Positions 16,449-24,598 of a DNA stretch of 64,000 bases are shown here, one piece after another. Every line of letters begins with the position of its first letter. Position 1 is the first letter of the stretch. The stretch is from Thiohalomonas sp041685045 (GTDB lineage Bacteria; Pseudomonadota; Gammaproteobacteria; Thiohalomonadales; Thiohalomonadaceae), in the NCBI GenBank assembly GCA_041685045.1, contig JAWLGP010000005.1:127981-191980 (forward strand). Direction: 5' to 3'. The notes beneath the pieces are model-generated. The model saw only the letters and a program-made list of their open reading frames with translations. It did not search any database and was not told where the DNA came from. Made by a program: the position numbers and the translations under genes.

Positions 16449-19400
16449 TCAGCAGAAATCCCTCGACTGGGTCGACAGCGCCCCCAGCAGGGGGGTGTGG
16501 TCTTCGATGTGGCGGGCGACGATGTGGACCACGCCGGCTTCGCTCTGCACCTGTCCGAAGATTCCCAGCAGGCGGCCGCCCAGGATCGCCTTGCGGTAGC
16601 GCTCTCCCAGCCGTTCCCAGATGATGATGTTGGCGATACCGGTCTCGTCCTCCAGGGTGAGGAAGGTGGTGCGGCCGTCACCGGGTCGTTGGCGGGTGAT
16701 CACCAAGCCGGCGAAACGCACCGGGCTGCCGTTGCGGCGGGCATTGGCCTCGCGGGCGGCGACATAGCGGCGGCGCTTGAGCGTTTCGCGTAGCAGGGCG
16801 AGCGGGTGGCTGCGCAGGGAGAGACCTGTGTGGGCGTAATCGGCCACCAGATCCTGGCCCTCGGTGGGCGTCGGCAGGGCAGGGGGGGCTTCGGCGAAGT
16901 GCGCCTCGCCAAACAGCGGCAGGGTGGTGTCGGTGCCGAGCACCGCCCAGCGGGCGCTGTGGCGATCGCCGGCCAGCCCCTCCAGCGCCCCGGCGGCGGT
17001 CAGCCGCTCCAGGTCCGCTGTCGAGAGCCGTGCCCGGTACGCCAGGTCCGCCACCGACCGGAACGGCCCCTCGGCCCGTGCCGTCACCAACCGCTCCGCC
17101 GCCGCCTTCTTCAACCCCTTTATCATTCGTAGGCCCAGTCGCAATGCCAAACCCCAGCCGTTCCCTCCCCGCTTGATCGCCTCACCTTCAACGACACGGG
17201 ACCTGTGCGCCGTACTCGTACTACCAACCAAACTCGATGCGCCAACAACCGGCGCCAAGGCGCCGGAATCGCGGCGGGGACGCCGCTCCCACAGGGGGCT
17301 GCGGGAAGCCTCTTCCAATTTGCAGTCCCATTCGCTCGCCTGCACATCCACCGGCCGCACCTCGACCCCGTGGTCACGGGCGTCGCGAACCAGCTGGGCC
17401 GGGGCGTAGAAGCCCATTGGCTGACTGTTGAGCAGGGCGCAGGTGAAGGCGGCCGGTTCATGGCACTTGAGCCAGGCAGAGACGTAGGCGATCAGGGCGA
17501 AGCTGGCGGCGTGGGACTCGGGAAAGCCGTATTCGCCGAAGCCCTTGAGCTGCTCGATGATCTGGGCGGCGAACTCCGCCGGATAGTTCCGTTCGGCCAT
17601 GCCCCGACGCAGCTTCTCCTCGAAGTGGTCCAGGGTGCCCTTGCGCCGCCAGGCGGCCATGGCCCGGCGCAGCTGGTCCGCCTCTCCGGGGGAGAAGCCG
17701 GCGGCCACCATTGCCAGCTTGATCACCTGCTCCTGGAAGATCGGCACCCCCAGGGTCCGCTCCAGCACTGCGCGTGCCTCGGGGCCCGGGTAAGTGACCG
17801 CTTCCAGACCCTGGCGGCGGCGCAGATAGGGGTGGACCATGTCCCCCTGGATTGGCCCGGGGCGAATAATCGCCACCTCAATCACCAGGTCGTAGAAGGT
17901 CTCCGGCTTGAGCCGTGGCAGCATTGCCATCTGCGCCCGCGATTCGATCTGGAACACCCCGACCGTGTCGGCTTTCGCGATCATGGCGTACACCGCCGGG
18001 TCCTCCGCCGGCACCGTATCCAGGCTCAGCGGATAGCCGCGGTGGCGCGTCACCAGGTCGAAGGCGCGGTGGATCGCCGAGAGCATGCCGAGGGCCAGGC
18101 AGTCGATCTTGAGCAGGCCGAGGGCGTCCAGGTCGTCCTTGTCCCACTGCAGTACGGTACGGGCGGCGGCAAGGGCGTCGCTGGCTTCGTCGTGGCCCAG
18201 GGCCCCGGCGCGGCCGGTGGGCATGGCCGCGTTCTCCAGCGGCACCAGCCGGCAGAGCGGGTCGCGGGTGATCACCATGCCGCCCACGTGCTGTGAGAGG
18301 TGGCGGGGGAAGCCGAGCAGCTCCCGGGTGAGGGTGAGCAGGCGCTTGATAACCGGCGCCTCGGCGTCGAAACCGGCCTCGGCCAAGCGCTTCTCCATTT
18401 CACTGCGGCGGTCCCACCAGGCGAAGGTACCGGCCAGCCGGTCCACGTCATGGGGGGAGAGGCCGAGGGCCTTGCCCACATCGCGCAGGGCGCTCTTCGG
18501 CCGGTAGGTGATCACGGTGGCGGCGATGGCCGCGCGCTCGCGGCCGTAGCGCTGGTACAGATACTGGATCACCTCCTCGCGGCGCTGGTGTTCGAAGTCC
18601 ACGTCGATGTCGGGCGGCTCTCCACGCTCCTTGGAGATGAAGCGCTCGAACAACATCTCCGAGCGCGAGGGGTCCACGGCGGTGATCCCGAGGCAGTAGC
18701 AGACAGCGGAGTTGGCGGCCGAGCCGCGCCCCTGGCAGAGAATGCCGCGGAGGCGGGCATACTGGACCAAGTCGTGGACGGTGAGGAAATAGGCCTCATA
18801 GCCGAGTTCCGCAATGACCCGCAACTCGTGTTCCACCAGTTGTCGCACCTTCGCCGGCTCGCCCGCGGGCCAGTAGTGCTTCAGCCCCGTCTCGGTGAGG
18901 CGGCGCAGGTGGCTGGTCGGCGTCTCGCCGGGCGGCACCGCCTCCTCCGGGTAGTTGTACTTCAGCTCGTCCAGATTGAAACGGCAGCGCGCGGCGACGG
19001 CGACGCTCTCGGCCAGCAGTTCGGGCGGGTAGAGCCGGGCGAGGCGTTGAATGGGACGAAGGTGGCGCTCGCCATTGGGATGAAGGGCCGCCCCCGCCTC
19101 GGCGATGGTGACGCCCAGGCGGGTGGCGGTGAGCAGGTCCTGCAGGGCCCGCCGACCGCGGCGGTGCATGTGCACGTCGCCCGTCGCCGCCAGCGGCAGG
19201 CCGCTGCTGGCGGCGAGTGCCTGCAACTGCACCAACCGGGCGGCATCATCAGTACCGCAGTGCAGTTCCACCGCGATCCAGGCGCGCCCGGGGAAGGTGG
19301 CCGCCAACCAGCGGCCCTCATCCTCATGGCTCCGGCCGACGTCGGGTGGCCACAACACCAGGCAGCCGGGCAGCCCGTCGGCGAGGTCGGCCCGGCTCAA

Positions 19401-19730
19401 CCGGTATGCCCCCTTTTCTGCCCGACGCCGGCCGCGGGTGATGAGGGCGGCGAGGTTGCCGTAGCCATCCCGGTCGGTGGCGAGCAGCACCAGCTTCAGG
19501 CCGCCGACCAGGGTCACTTCGCTGCCGATGATGAGGTGGAGGCCGTGCTGTTTGGCCGCCAGATGGGCCCGCACCACCCCGGCCAGCGAGCACTCGTCGG
19601 TGATGGCCAGTGCCGCATAGCCCAATTCCGCTGCCCGCTCCACCAGTTCGTCCGGGTGCGAGGCCCCGCGCAAAAAGGTGAAGTTGGTCAGGCAGTGGAG
19701 TTCGGCATAGGCGTCGCTCATGGGGGGCAT
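16449..19730 (-). CDS. dnaE2: Error-prone DNA polymerase DnaE2 (ImuC)
   Basis: A 1093-residue C-family polymerase for damage-induced mutagenesis, acting with ImuA and ImuB. It has an N-terminal PHP domain (HCLTNFTFLRGASHPDELV), the polymerase active site region with PPDIDVDFEHQRREEV, a helix-hairpin-helix, and a C-terminal OB fold (VRFAGLVITRQRPG). Family members are usually about 1020-1070 residues. The surplus is a roughly 50-residue low-complexity stretch near residues 808-858, encoded by what looks like a palindromic repeat inserted in frame (17205-17302). An alternative start is MSDAY at 19721. A LexA-like palindrome lies directly upstream. Confidence 0.95.
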   Translation of the reverse strand: MPPMSDAYAELHCLTNFTFLRGASHPDELVERAAELGYAALAITDECSLAGVVRAHLAAKQHGLHLIIGSEVTLVGGLKLVLLATDRDGYGNLAALITRGRRRAEKGAYRLSRADLADGLPGCLVLWPPDVGRSHEDEGRWLAATFPGRAWIAVELHCGTDDAARLVQLQALAASSGLPLAATGDVHMHRRGRRALQDLLTATRLGVTIAEAGAALHPNGERHLRPIQRLARLYPPELLAESVAVAARCRFNLDELKYNYPEEAVPPGETPTSHLRRLTETGLKHYWPAGEPAKVRQLVEHELRVIAELGYEAYFLTVHDLVQYARLRGILCQGRGSAANSAVCYCLGITAVDPSRSEMLFERFISKERGEPPDIDVDFEHQRREEVIQYLYQRYGRERAAIAATVITYRPKSALRDVGKALGLSPHDVDRLAGTFAWWDRRSEMEKRLAEAGFDAEAPVIKRLLTLTRELLGFPRHLSQHVGGMVITRDPLCRLVPLENAAMPTGRAGALGHDEASDALAAARTVLQWDKDDLDALGLLKIDCLALGMLSAIHRAFDLVTRHRGYPLSLDTVPAEDPAVYAMIAKADTVGVFQIESRAQMAMLPRLKPETFYDLVIEVAIIRPGPIQGDMVHPYLRRRQGLEAVTYPGPEARAVLERTLGVPIFQEQVIKLAMVAAGFSPGEADQLRRAMAAWRRKGTLDHFEEKLRRGMAERNYPAEFAAQIIEQLKGFGEYGFPESHAASFALIAYVSAWLKCHEPAAFTCALLNSQPMGFYAPAQLVRDARDHGVEVRPVDVQASEWDCKLEEASRSPLWERRPRRDSGALAPVVGASSLVGSTSTAHRSRVVEGEAIKRGGNGWGLALRLGLRMIKGLKKAAAERLVTARAEGPFRSVADLAYRARLSTADLERLTAAGALEGLAGDRHSARWAVLGTDTTLPLFGEAHFAEAPPALPTPTEGQDLVADYAHTGLSLRSHPLALLRETLKRRRYVAAREANARRNGSPVRFAGLVITRQRPGDGRTTFLTLEDETGIANIIIWERLGERYRKAILGGRLLGIFGQVQSEAGVVHIVARHIEDHTPLLGALSTQSRDFC
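17205..17302 (-). repeat. REP-like palindromic repeat in frame within dnaE2
   Basis: Read on the minus strand, the stretch begins TGTGGGAGCGGCGTCCCCG, then CGCGATTCCGGCGCC, TTGG-type spacer and GGCGCCGG. This is the typical form of the GGAGCGGCGTCCCCGCCGC interspersed element found between genes in many gammaproteobacteria. Here it is translated (SPLWERRPRRDSGALAPVVG...) inside DnaE2. It is flanked by conserved polymerase sequence ending LEEA and resuming at ALRLGLRMIKGL. Confidence 0.75.
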
Positions 19731-19744
19731 TTTTAGGCGGTTAT

Positions 19745-19762
19745 GGTGTATGAATATACACC
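19745..19762. promoter_or_regulatory. Variant LexA-box palindrome upstream of dnaE2
   Basis: GGTGTATGAATATACACC is an almost perfect 18-bp palindrome ending 15 bp before the dnaE2 start. Spacing and centre match the LexA box (CTGT-N8-ACAG), but the outer bases are GTGT/ACAC. The right half agrees with the box upstream of lexA in this window. Confidence 0.65.
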
Positions 19763-19884
19763 TTTTAGGCCCCTGCCGTCGTCACATCGGGTTCACGTGC
19801 CACTGATAGCGTGCGCCGCATCAAAAACTCTTTTACAGTGTGCGTTCGGGGGGGACGTGACCTGTTCACAGAAGGTTGCTGAAC

Positions 19885-20157
19885 ATGACGATGAAGGCGA
19901 GAGTACTGTTGGTGTCGCTTCTGGCCGGGCTGATGGGAGTTTCCGCAGCATCGGCCGACATGACGCAGATGTGCAGTGCCATGACAGATAACCTGTTGGA
20001 GACGATGCGGACCGCAGAGCCCGACGAAGACGCCGCCAAAGAGGTCGAGCGTCGGCAACTGCTGGAACGCGTGGAGCAACGGGTGAAAGCGGCACGCGAC
20101 CAGGGCGTCGACCCGTGTGAGCTTTGGCAGGAGATCAGCATCGACGTCGGCGGCTGA
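19885..20157 (+). CDS. Small exported protein of unknown function
   Basis: A 90-residue protein. Its N-terminal signal peptide (MTMKARVLLVSLLAGLMGVSAASA) predicts cleavage after ASA, leaving a charged helical domain of about 65 residues with two cysteines (QMC and PCEL), which could form a disulfide in the periplasm. GAAGG at 19871-19875 fits as a ribosome site for ATG 19885. It is divergent from dnaE2 and shares the 150-bp region that holds the LexA-like box, so it may be damage-inducible. No family is recognised. Confidence 0.7.
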   Translation: MTMKARVLLVSLLAGLMGVSAASADMTQMCSAMTDNLLETMRTAEPDEDAAKEVERRQLLERVEQRVKAARDQGVDPCELWQEISIDVGG

Positions 20158-20194
20158 AGTGAAGTTAAGGGTTAGCAGTGAAGAGTTAAGAGAA

Positions 20195-20249
20195 CTCCTC
20201 CTCACCCTTAACCGCCTTTCAACCAAATATCCCCTACTGCATGAACCAG
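20195..20249. repeat. Partial duplicate of the imuB 3' end
   Basis: The stretch CTCCTCACCCTTAACCGCC, then TTTCAACCAAATATCCCC, then ATGAACCAG nearly repeats 20364-20426, which is the 3' end of imuB plus its flank. The copy is about 55 nt with small indels. The two copies flank the palindromic element at 20251-20355. Confidence 0.8.
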
Positions 20250-20250
20250 A

Positions 20251-20355
20251 TGTAGGTCGGGTTAGGCGCGCCACCAAAGCCGGGGGCGGGCACCTCCTGA
20301 CCGCGCCGTAACCCGACGCGCGGTGTCGGGTTACGCTGCGCTAACCCGACCTACC
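20251..20355. repeat. GTAGGTCGGGTTAG-type palindromic miniature element
   Basis: The ends are inverted: TGTAGGTCGGGTTAGG at 20251-20266 and GCTAACCCGACCTAC at 20340-20355. Internal inverted copies are CGCCGTAACCCGACGCGC and GTGTCGGGTTACG. The length of about 105 bp, terminal inverted repeats and absence of an ORF fit a non-autonomous miniature element. It separates the duplicated imuB tail from imuB. Confidence 0.85.
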
Positions 20356-20398
20356 CCGAACCCCTCCTCACCCTTAACCCTTAACCCTTAACCGCCTT

Positions 20399-21823
20399 TC
20401 AACCGAATATCCCCTGCATGAACCAGCTACCACTGCGGCGGTCGCGGAAGATCCAGAAGCGCTCGCCGGCCCGATCTTCGGCGACGAAGTAGTCGCGTGC
20501 CACATCAAGGCCATCCCACCAGCCCGACTCGATCCGCTCCGGCCCTGTGGTCAGATGCAGGGGGCCGTGGAAGCGGGGGTGCCCGTCGGGGGCATCAAGC
20601 GCCAGCGGTTTTTCCATGAACCAGAGCGGTCGGCCCGCGGCCAGGTGAGCGGCGGTCGTCTGGCCCGGTTCGCCGGGTCGCCACGCCTGCTCGGGCCGGT
20701 GATCGGCCTGCAGGGCCAACCCATTGACCGCCTCACCACCGAGCCGTGCCCGCAGCCTCTCGACCAGCAACAGGCCGTCCGGCGGCGCGGTGCGGTTCTT
20801 CGCAAACAGATCCTCCTGGGGCGTCTCCAGATCGGGAAAGCGCTCTGCGCTCAGGCGCAGGGCATCGGTGGGTGCCGACAGCTCGAAGCGCTCCAGGCGC
20901 TCCTTGAACAGGGCCAGCAGGTGGTCGGCATCGCGCGAGGGGCGCATCAGTCCCACCTCGATCCGGCTGTCGGCACGGCCACGATGTTCCAGATGCAGGA
21001 GCAGGGACTGAACGCCGGCACCTTTGGCGCGCAGCAGGCCGACCAGTTCCAGCACCAGCCGACGCACTGCAAACAGCAGGGCTCCGGTGGTCTCCACCTC
21101 TGCGGGCAGTGGCAGTCGGCGGTCGAAGGTGGCGGGCAGGACGACGGGCCGGCGCGGATCGGGGCGATGGCCGAGGGCCCGATCCAGGTAATCGAACAGA
21201 CCCTGTCCCAGTCGACGTGCCAGCTCCGGTCGCGGCTGGCGCAGCAGATCACCGACCTGCCGCAGCCCCATGCCACGCAAGGTCGCCTGGACCTCCGCCG
21301 CGAGTTCCAGGCCGGATAACGGCAGCTGGTTCAGGGCCGCGTGCAGTGCCTCCCGCCCGGTCACGATTTGCCCGACCTCGTTTCTGGCCAGCAGCCAACT
21401 GCCGAGCGGGGTGGGGGCCGCCGCCAGTCGGGCACTGTAACCGAGTTCGACCAGGTCATCGTGGACGCGCTCAACCAATGGCTCGGCTCCTCCGAACAGG
21501 CGCAGACTGCCGCCGATTTCCAGCAGCAACCCCTCGGATAGCGGCAGGTGAATGGCCGGGCTGAACTGCTGTGCCCACACAGCCAGGCCAAAAAGCGCCT
21601 GCTCCTCGGCGGCGGCATCGCGCGGTCGGGTTATGAGCTCATGACAGAGGGCGAGGGCGCTGTTCAGGGACTGACCCGGTTGCACCCCACAATCCGCGGC
21701 CGCCGGGTTGCAGGCGTGGACGCGCCGGCTGTTGTCCGGCCCGGCACAGACCGCCAGCGGCGCCTCGGTGGGGCTGAAGACCTCCAGGGGCAGGAGGGGG
21801 AGGTGGATGCTGAGCCAGAGCAT
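20399..21823 (-). CDS. imuB: ImuB, non-catalytic Y-family polymerase-like protein
   Basis: A 474-residue protein. It begins LWLSIHLPLLPLEVF, the ImuB start, and keeps the Y-family palm and little-finger regions, but the catalytic acidic triad of DinB is missing, as is usual for ImuB. It bridges the beta clamp, ImuA and DnaE2 in the translesion mutasome. The C-terminal part contains RPLWFMEKPLAL and WWDGLDVARDYFVAEDRAGERFWIFRD, both conserved in ImuB. ATG 21823 was chosen because longer frames only read into imuA. It lies 14 nt after imuA and is the third gene of the lexA-imuA-imuB operon. Confidence 0.93.
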   Translation of the reverse strand: MLWLSIHLPLLPLEVFSPTEAPLAVCAGPDNSRRVHACNPAAADCGVQPGQSLNSALALCHELITRPRDAAAEEQALFGLAVWAQQFSPAIHLPLSEGLLLEIGGSLRLFGGAEPLVERVHDDLVELGYSARLAAAPTPLGSWLLARNEVGQIVTGREALHAALNQLPLSGLELAAEVQATLRGMGLRQVGDLLRQPRPELARRLGQGLFDYLDRALGHRPDPRRPVVLPATFDRRLPLPAEVETTGALLFAVRRLVLELVGLLRAKGAGVQSLLLHLEHRGRADSRIEVGLMRPSRDADHLLALFKERLERFELSAPTDALRLSAERFPDLETPQEDLFAKNRTAPPDGLLLVERLRARLGGEAVNGLALQADHRPEQAWRPGEPGQTTAAHLAAGRPLWFMEKPLALDAPDGHPRFHGPLHLTTGPERIESGWWDGLDVARDYFVAEDRAGERFWIFRDRRSGSWFMQGIFG

Positions 21824-21837
21824 GGGGGCGGGAAGGG

Positions 21838-22437
21838 TTAAGTTCTCACCCTTAACCGCCTTCCCGTCCCCCAGCCGCCACGCCGTTTCAGCACATGCAA
21901 CACCATCCTGTCCTGCCCCGGTTCCAGTTCCAGCCGCACGGCGGCGGGGGAGGGGTGGCGGGCGGCCCGGCGGGGGCGGAACAGGAAGCCGCAGGCGCTG
22001 CCGTGTTCGGCGGCCAGTTGCAGGCGGCGCAGGCTGCGGGTGTCCGGGTCGGCAGGCCAGCCGAGCACGGCACCGCAGGCACCGGAGCGCAGTGCCTGTT
22101 CCATGGCCCAGAGCCGTTCCTTGTCGCGGGCGTGCACCCACAGGAAGCGGGAGAGATCGATACCGGCGTCGGCCAGGGCCGGGGCGTAGGGGATATGTGG
22201 CGGTTCCACCCAGGCCTGCCAGCGCTCACGGGAGAGCCGTGCCAGGGCGGGCAGGAGCAGTTGCAGTTCGCCGATGCCCTGGTGATCGAGCAGAATTTCG
22301 GTAAGGGCCCCCAGCGGCCAGCCGCCACCCAACTGTTCGTCCAGCTCCGGTGAGCCGGTTCCCAGATGGGGGGCGGCAGGGGCAGCGGCCCCGGCGCGCC
22401 AGAGGTCGGCACGTTGGAGCAGGGTGTCGAGGTTCAT
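21838..22437 (-). CDS. imuA: ImuA, RecA-like mutasome component
   Basis: A 199-residue RecA/SulA-like protein. It opens with the ImuA-type block GTGSPELDEQLGGGWPLGALTEIL and continues with VWVHARDKERLWAMEQALRSGACGAVLGW-like sequence. No complete Walker A is visible, as is common in ImuA. The start overlaps the lexA stop by 4 nt, so LexA, ImuA and ImuB are coordinately produced and self-limited. ImuA is needed to localise ImuB and DnaE2 on damaged DNA. Confidence 0.9.
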   Translation of the reverse strand: MNLDTLLQRADLWRAGAAAPAAPHLGTGSPELDEQLGGGWPLGALTEILLDHQGIGELQLLLPALARLSRERWQAWVEPPHIPYAPALADAGIDLSRFLWVHARDKERLWAMEQALRSGACGAVLGWPADPDTRSLRRLQLAAEHGSACGFLFRPRRAARHPSPAAVRLELEPGQDRMVLHVLKRRGGWGTGRRLRVRT

Positions 22438-23042
22438 TGCAGGCGGCCATTGCGGATCACGCCGACGGCGATACCCTCAATGACCAGCGGCTCGCGGGCC
22501 AGGTTCACCTCGATGGGGGCAAAGTCTGCATTTTCCGGCAACAGCAGTACCCGTCGACCCTGCCGCTTGAAGCGCTTGACGGTCACCTCGTCCTCGAGGC
22601 GGGCTACCACGATCTGGCCGTTGCGTGCCTCGCCGGTGCGGTGTACCGCCAGCAGGTCGCCGTCGAGAATGCCGGCATCCTTCATGCTCTGTCCCTTGAC
22701 CCGCAGCAGATAGTCGGCCGCCGGGTTGAACAGGCGTGGATCCAGGCGATAGTGGTCCTCGATATGCTCTTGGGCCAGGATGGGATGGCCGGCTGCCACC
22801 CTGCCGACCAGGGGCAGTCCGATCTCCTCCTGAAGGCGGATACCGCGCGAGGAGCCGGGCACCAGTTCGATGGCCCCCTTGCGCGCGAGGGCGCGCAGGT
22901 GACCTTCGGCGGCGTTGGGCGAACTGAAGCTGAACGCTCGGGCAATCTCCGCCCGGGTTGGTGGTGCCCCGGTCGCCTCCTGAGTGTCGCGGATGTACTG
23001 CAGGATCTCGGCCTGTCGGGGAGTGAGGGGTTCGTCGCCCAT
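22434..23042 (-). CDS. lexA: LexA repressor of the SOS response
   Basis: A 202-residue repressor-protease. The winged-helix N-terminus (LTPRQAEILQYIRDTQEATG) contains a recognition-helix region, PNAAEGHLRALARKGAIE. The self-cleavage site is Ala84-Gly85 (RVAAGHP). The catalytic Ser119 (GQSM) and Lys156 (VKRF) form the dyad activated by RecA filaments. It heads the lexA-imuA-imuB operon. A LexA box at 23068-23083, 26 bp upstream of the start, makes it autoregulated. Confidence 0.97.
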   Translation of the reverse strand: MGDEPLTPRQAEILQYIRDTQEATGAPPTRAEIARAFSFSSPNAAEGHLRALARKGAIELVPGSSRGIRLQEEIGLPLVGRVAAGHPILAQEHIEDHYRLDPRLFNPAADYLLRVKGQSMKDAGILDGDLLAVHRTGEARNGQIVVARLEDEVTVKRFKRQGRRVLLLPENADFAPIEVNLAREPLVIEGIAVGVIRNGRLQ

Positions 23043-23067
23043 GCCGGTGTACCACTCGTTTGGTTGG

Positions 23068-23083
23068 GTGTGTTTTTATACAG
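23068..23083 (-). promoter_or_regulatory. LexA box of the lexA-imuAB operon
   Basis: On the minus strand CTGTATAAAAACACAC matches CTGT-N8-ACAG except for the final base. It is preceded by TA, and the left half agrees with the E. coli consensus. It lies 26 bp upstream of lexA, a normal location for autorepression. Confidence 0.75.
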
Positions 23084-23190
23084 TATAGACGCCGGTCGCG
23101 ACAAGGGCCCTTCTGACCCACGACGCAATCTGCTATAACCGCGGTCATCCGTGAGCAAACAAGAACGAAACGGCCGGAGGTGGCAGTCCG

Positions 23191-23598
23191 ATGAGTGAGC
23201 GCAATATTGTGCGGGTCCGCGACGTGATGAAGCACAAGTTCGATACGGTCGACGGCATGGCCACCATAAAGGATGCCGTTGAATCGATGCGCCACACCGA
23301 GACCAAGTGCCTGATCGTGGAGAAGCGACACCCCGACGACGAGTACGGCATGCTGCTGTTGTCGGACGTCGCCCGCCACGTGCTCGGCAAGGACCGCTCG
23401 CCCGACCGGGTCAACGTCTACGAAGTAATGGCCAAACCGGTGGTGGCCGTCACCCCGGAGATGGACATCCGTTACTGCGCCCGCCTGTTCAGCCGCTTCG
23501 ATCTGTCCCGCGCCCCGGTATTGGAGAATGGCAAGGTGATCGGCATCGTCAGCCTGACCGACCTGGTGCTGCGCGGCCTGCTGCCCAACGGGCAATGA
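23191..23598 (+). CDS. Two-CBS-domain protein
   Basis: A 135-residue protein made only of one CBS pair (VRDVMKHKFDTVDGMATIKDAV, then VNVYEVMAKPVVAVTPEMDIRYCARLF). CBS pairs bind adenosyl ligands such as AMP or ATP and regulate partners. No catalytic domain is fused. It overlaps the thioredoxin-like gene by 4 nt (ATGA), the first of the chain CBS-thioredoxin-ampD-ampE-cobU. Confidence 0.9.
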   Translation: MSERNIVRVRDVMKHKFDTVDGMATIKDAVESMRHTETKCLIVEKRHPDDEYGMLLLSDVARHVLGKDRSPDRVNVYEVMAKPVVAVTPEMDIRYCARLFSRFDLSRAPVLENGKVIGIVSLTDLVLRGLLPNGQ

Positions 23599-23942
23599 CC
23601 TCGCTCTTCGCTCGCCTCGACCAGTTCGAGTTTCACCACGTTCTGGCGGCGACGCCCGGGCTGGCCCTGGTCTGCTTCACCGGGCCGGCCTGCGGCGCCT
23701 GTCGCCAGCTCAAGGCGATGTTTGCCCGGCATGCGCAACTGTTCACCGATATTCGCCTGTTCGAGGTGGATGCTGAACGGGACCTGGCCCTGACCCGCGA
23801 ATTCGACGTGTTTCACCTGCCCGCCCTGTTTCTCTACCGCGACGGTCACTTCCACTGCGAACTGCACGCCGAAATGCATCCAACCGGACTGCGGGCCGCC
23901 ATCGAGGCTGCTTTGTCTGTGCCGCCACAGGAGGCGCCGTGA
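23595..23942 (+). CDS. Thioredoxin-family protein
   Basis: A 115-residue thioredoxin fold. The redox motif is CGAC (TGPACGACRQL) and the cis-Pro segment is FHLPALFLYRDGHF. There is no signal peptide, so a cytoplasmic role is likely. CGAC differs from the CGPC of TrxA, implying altered redox potential. Its gene starts inside the CBS stop codon and ends with a 1-nt overlap with ampD, implying co-translation. Confidence 0.85.
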   Translation: MTSLFARLDQFEFHHVLAATPGLALVCFTGPACGACRQLKAMFARHAQLFTDIRLFEVDAERDLALTREFDVFHLPALFLYRDGHFHCELHAEMHPTGLRAAIEAALSVPPQEAP

Positions 23943-24553
23943 TGCATGTCGATCCCCACACAGGCTGGCTTGACGCCGCCTGCCGCGTGCCGTCCCCCAA
24001 CTGTGACGAGCGCCCGGCAGGGTGCGTGCCCGACCTGATCGTGGTTCACGGCATCAGCCTGCCGCCCGGTGAGTTCGGCGGCCCCTGGATCGATGCCCTG
24101 TTCACCAATCGCCTCGATCCGGCGGCCCACCCCTATTTCGCCGCCATACACCAACTTCAGGTTTCGTCCCATCTGCTCATTCGCCGCGATGGCCAGGTGG
24201 TGCAGTACGTCCCTTTTGAACGCCGCGCCTGGCACGCCGGTGCCTCCTGCTACGCGGGTCGTGAACGCTGCAACGACTTCTCCGTAGGGATCGAACTGGA
24301 GGGGACGGACGAGACACCCTACACACCGGAACAGTACCGCCGTCTGGCGCAGGTGGTTGCCGCGCTGGAAGCCGCCTACCCGAGCCTGAGCCGCACCCGT
24401 CTGGCAGGGCACAGCGACATCGCCCCCGGCCGCAAGACCGACCCCGGCCCGGCCTTCGACTGGTCCTGCCTGGAAGCGGAACTTGCGGCCCTTGGCGGGG
24501 AACGAGGGGAACCCGGGAAGCGCCCCGTCTCTCTCGGGTCCAATCAGCCCTAA
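23942..24553 (+). CDS. ampD: 1,6-anhydro-N-acetylmuramyl-L-alanine amidase AmpD
   Basis: A 203-residue cytoplasmic zinc amidase that recycles anhydromuropeptides and keeps AmpR-controlled genes repressed. The zinc ligands and catalytic positions are visible in VVHGISLPPGEFGG (His) and LAGHSDIAPGRKTDPGPAFDW (His and Asp). FFSVGIELEG-type (DFSVGIELEG) and HLLIRRDGQVVQYV blocks are standard. ATG 23942 is used; a GTG one codon earlier overlaps the previous gene. ampE follows, as in enterobacteria. Confidence 0.95.
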   Translation: MHVDPHTGWLDAACRVPSPNCDERPAGCVPDLIVVHGISLPPGEFGGPWIDALFTNRLDPAAHPYFAAIHQLQVSSHLLIRRDGQVVQYVPFERRAWHAGASCYAGRERCNDFSVGIELEGTDETPYTPEQYRRLAQVVAALEAAYPSLSRTRLAGHSDIAPGRKTDPGPAFDWSCLEAELAALGGERGEPGKRPVSLGSNQP

Positions 24554-24598
24554 CGCCGTCCGCTTGCAACCGGCGGGCCGACAATCGAAACTACTGCC

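Noticed and set aside
18300..19736. 478-codon plus-strand frame opposite dnaE2
   Set aside because: Shadow of a highly conserved polymerase. No motifs or start-site support.
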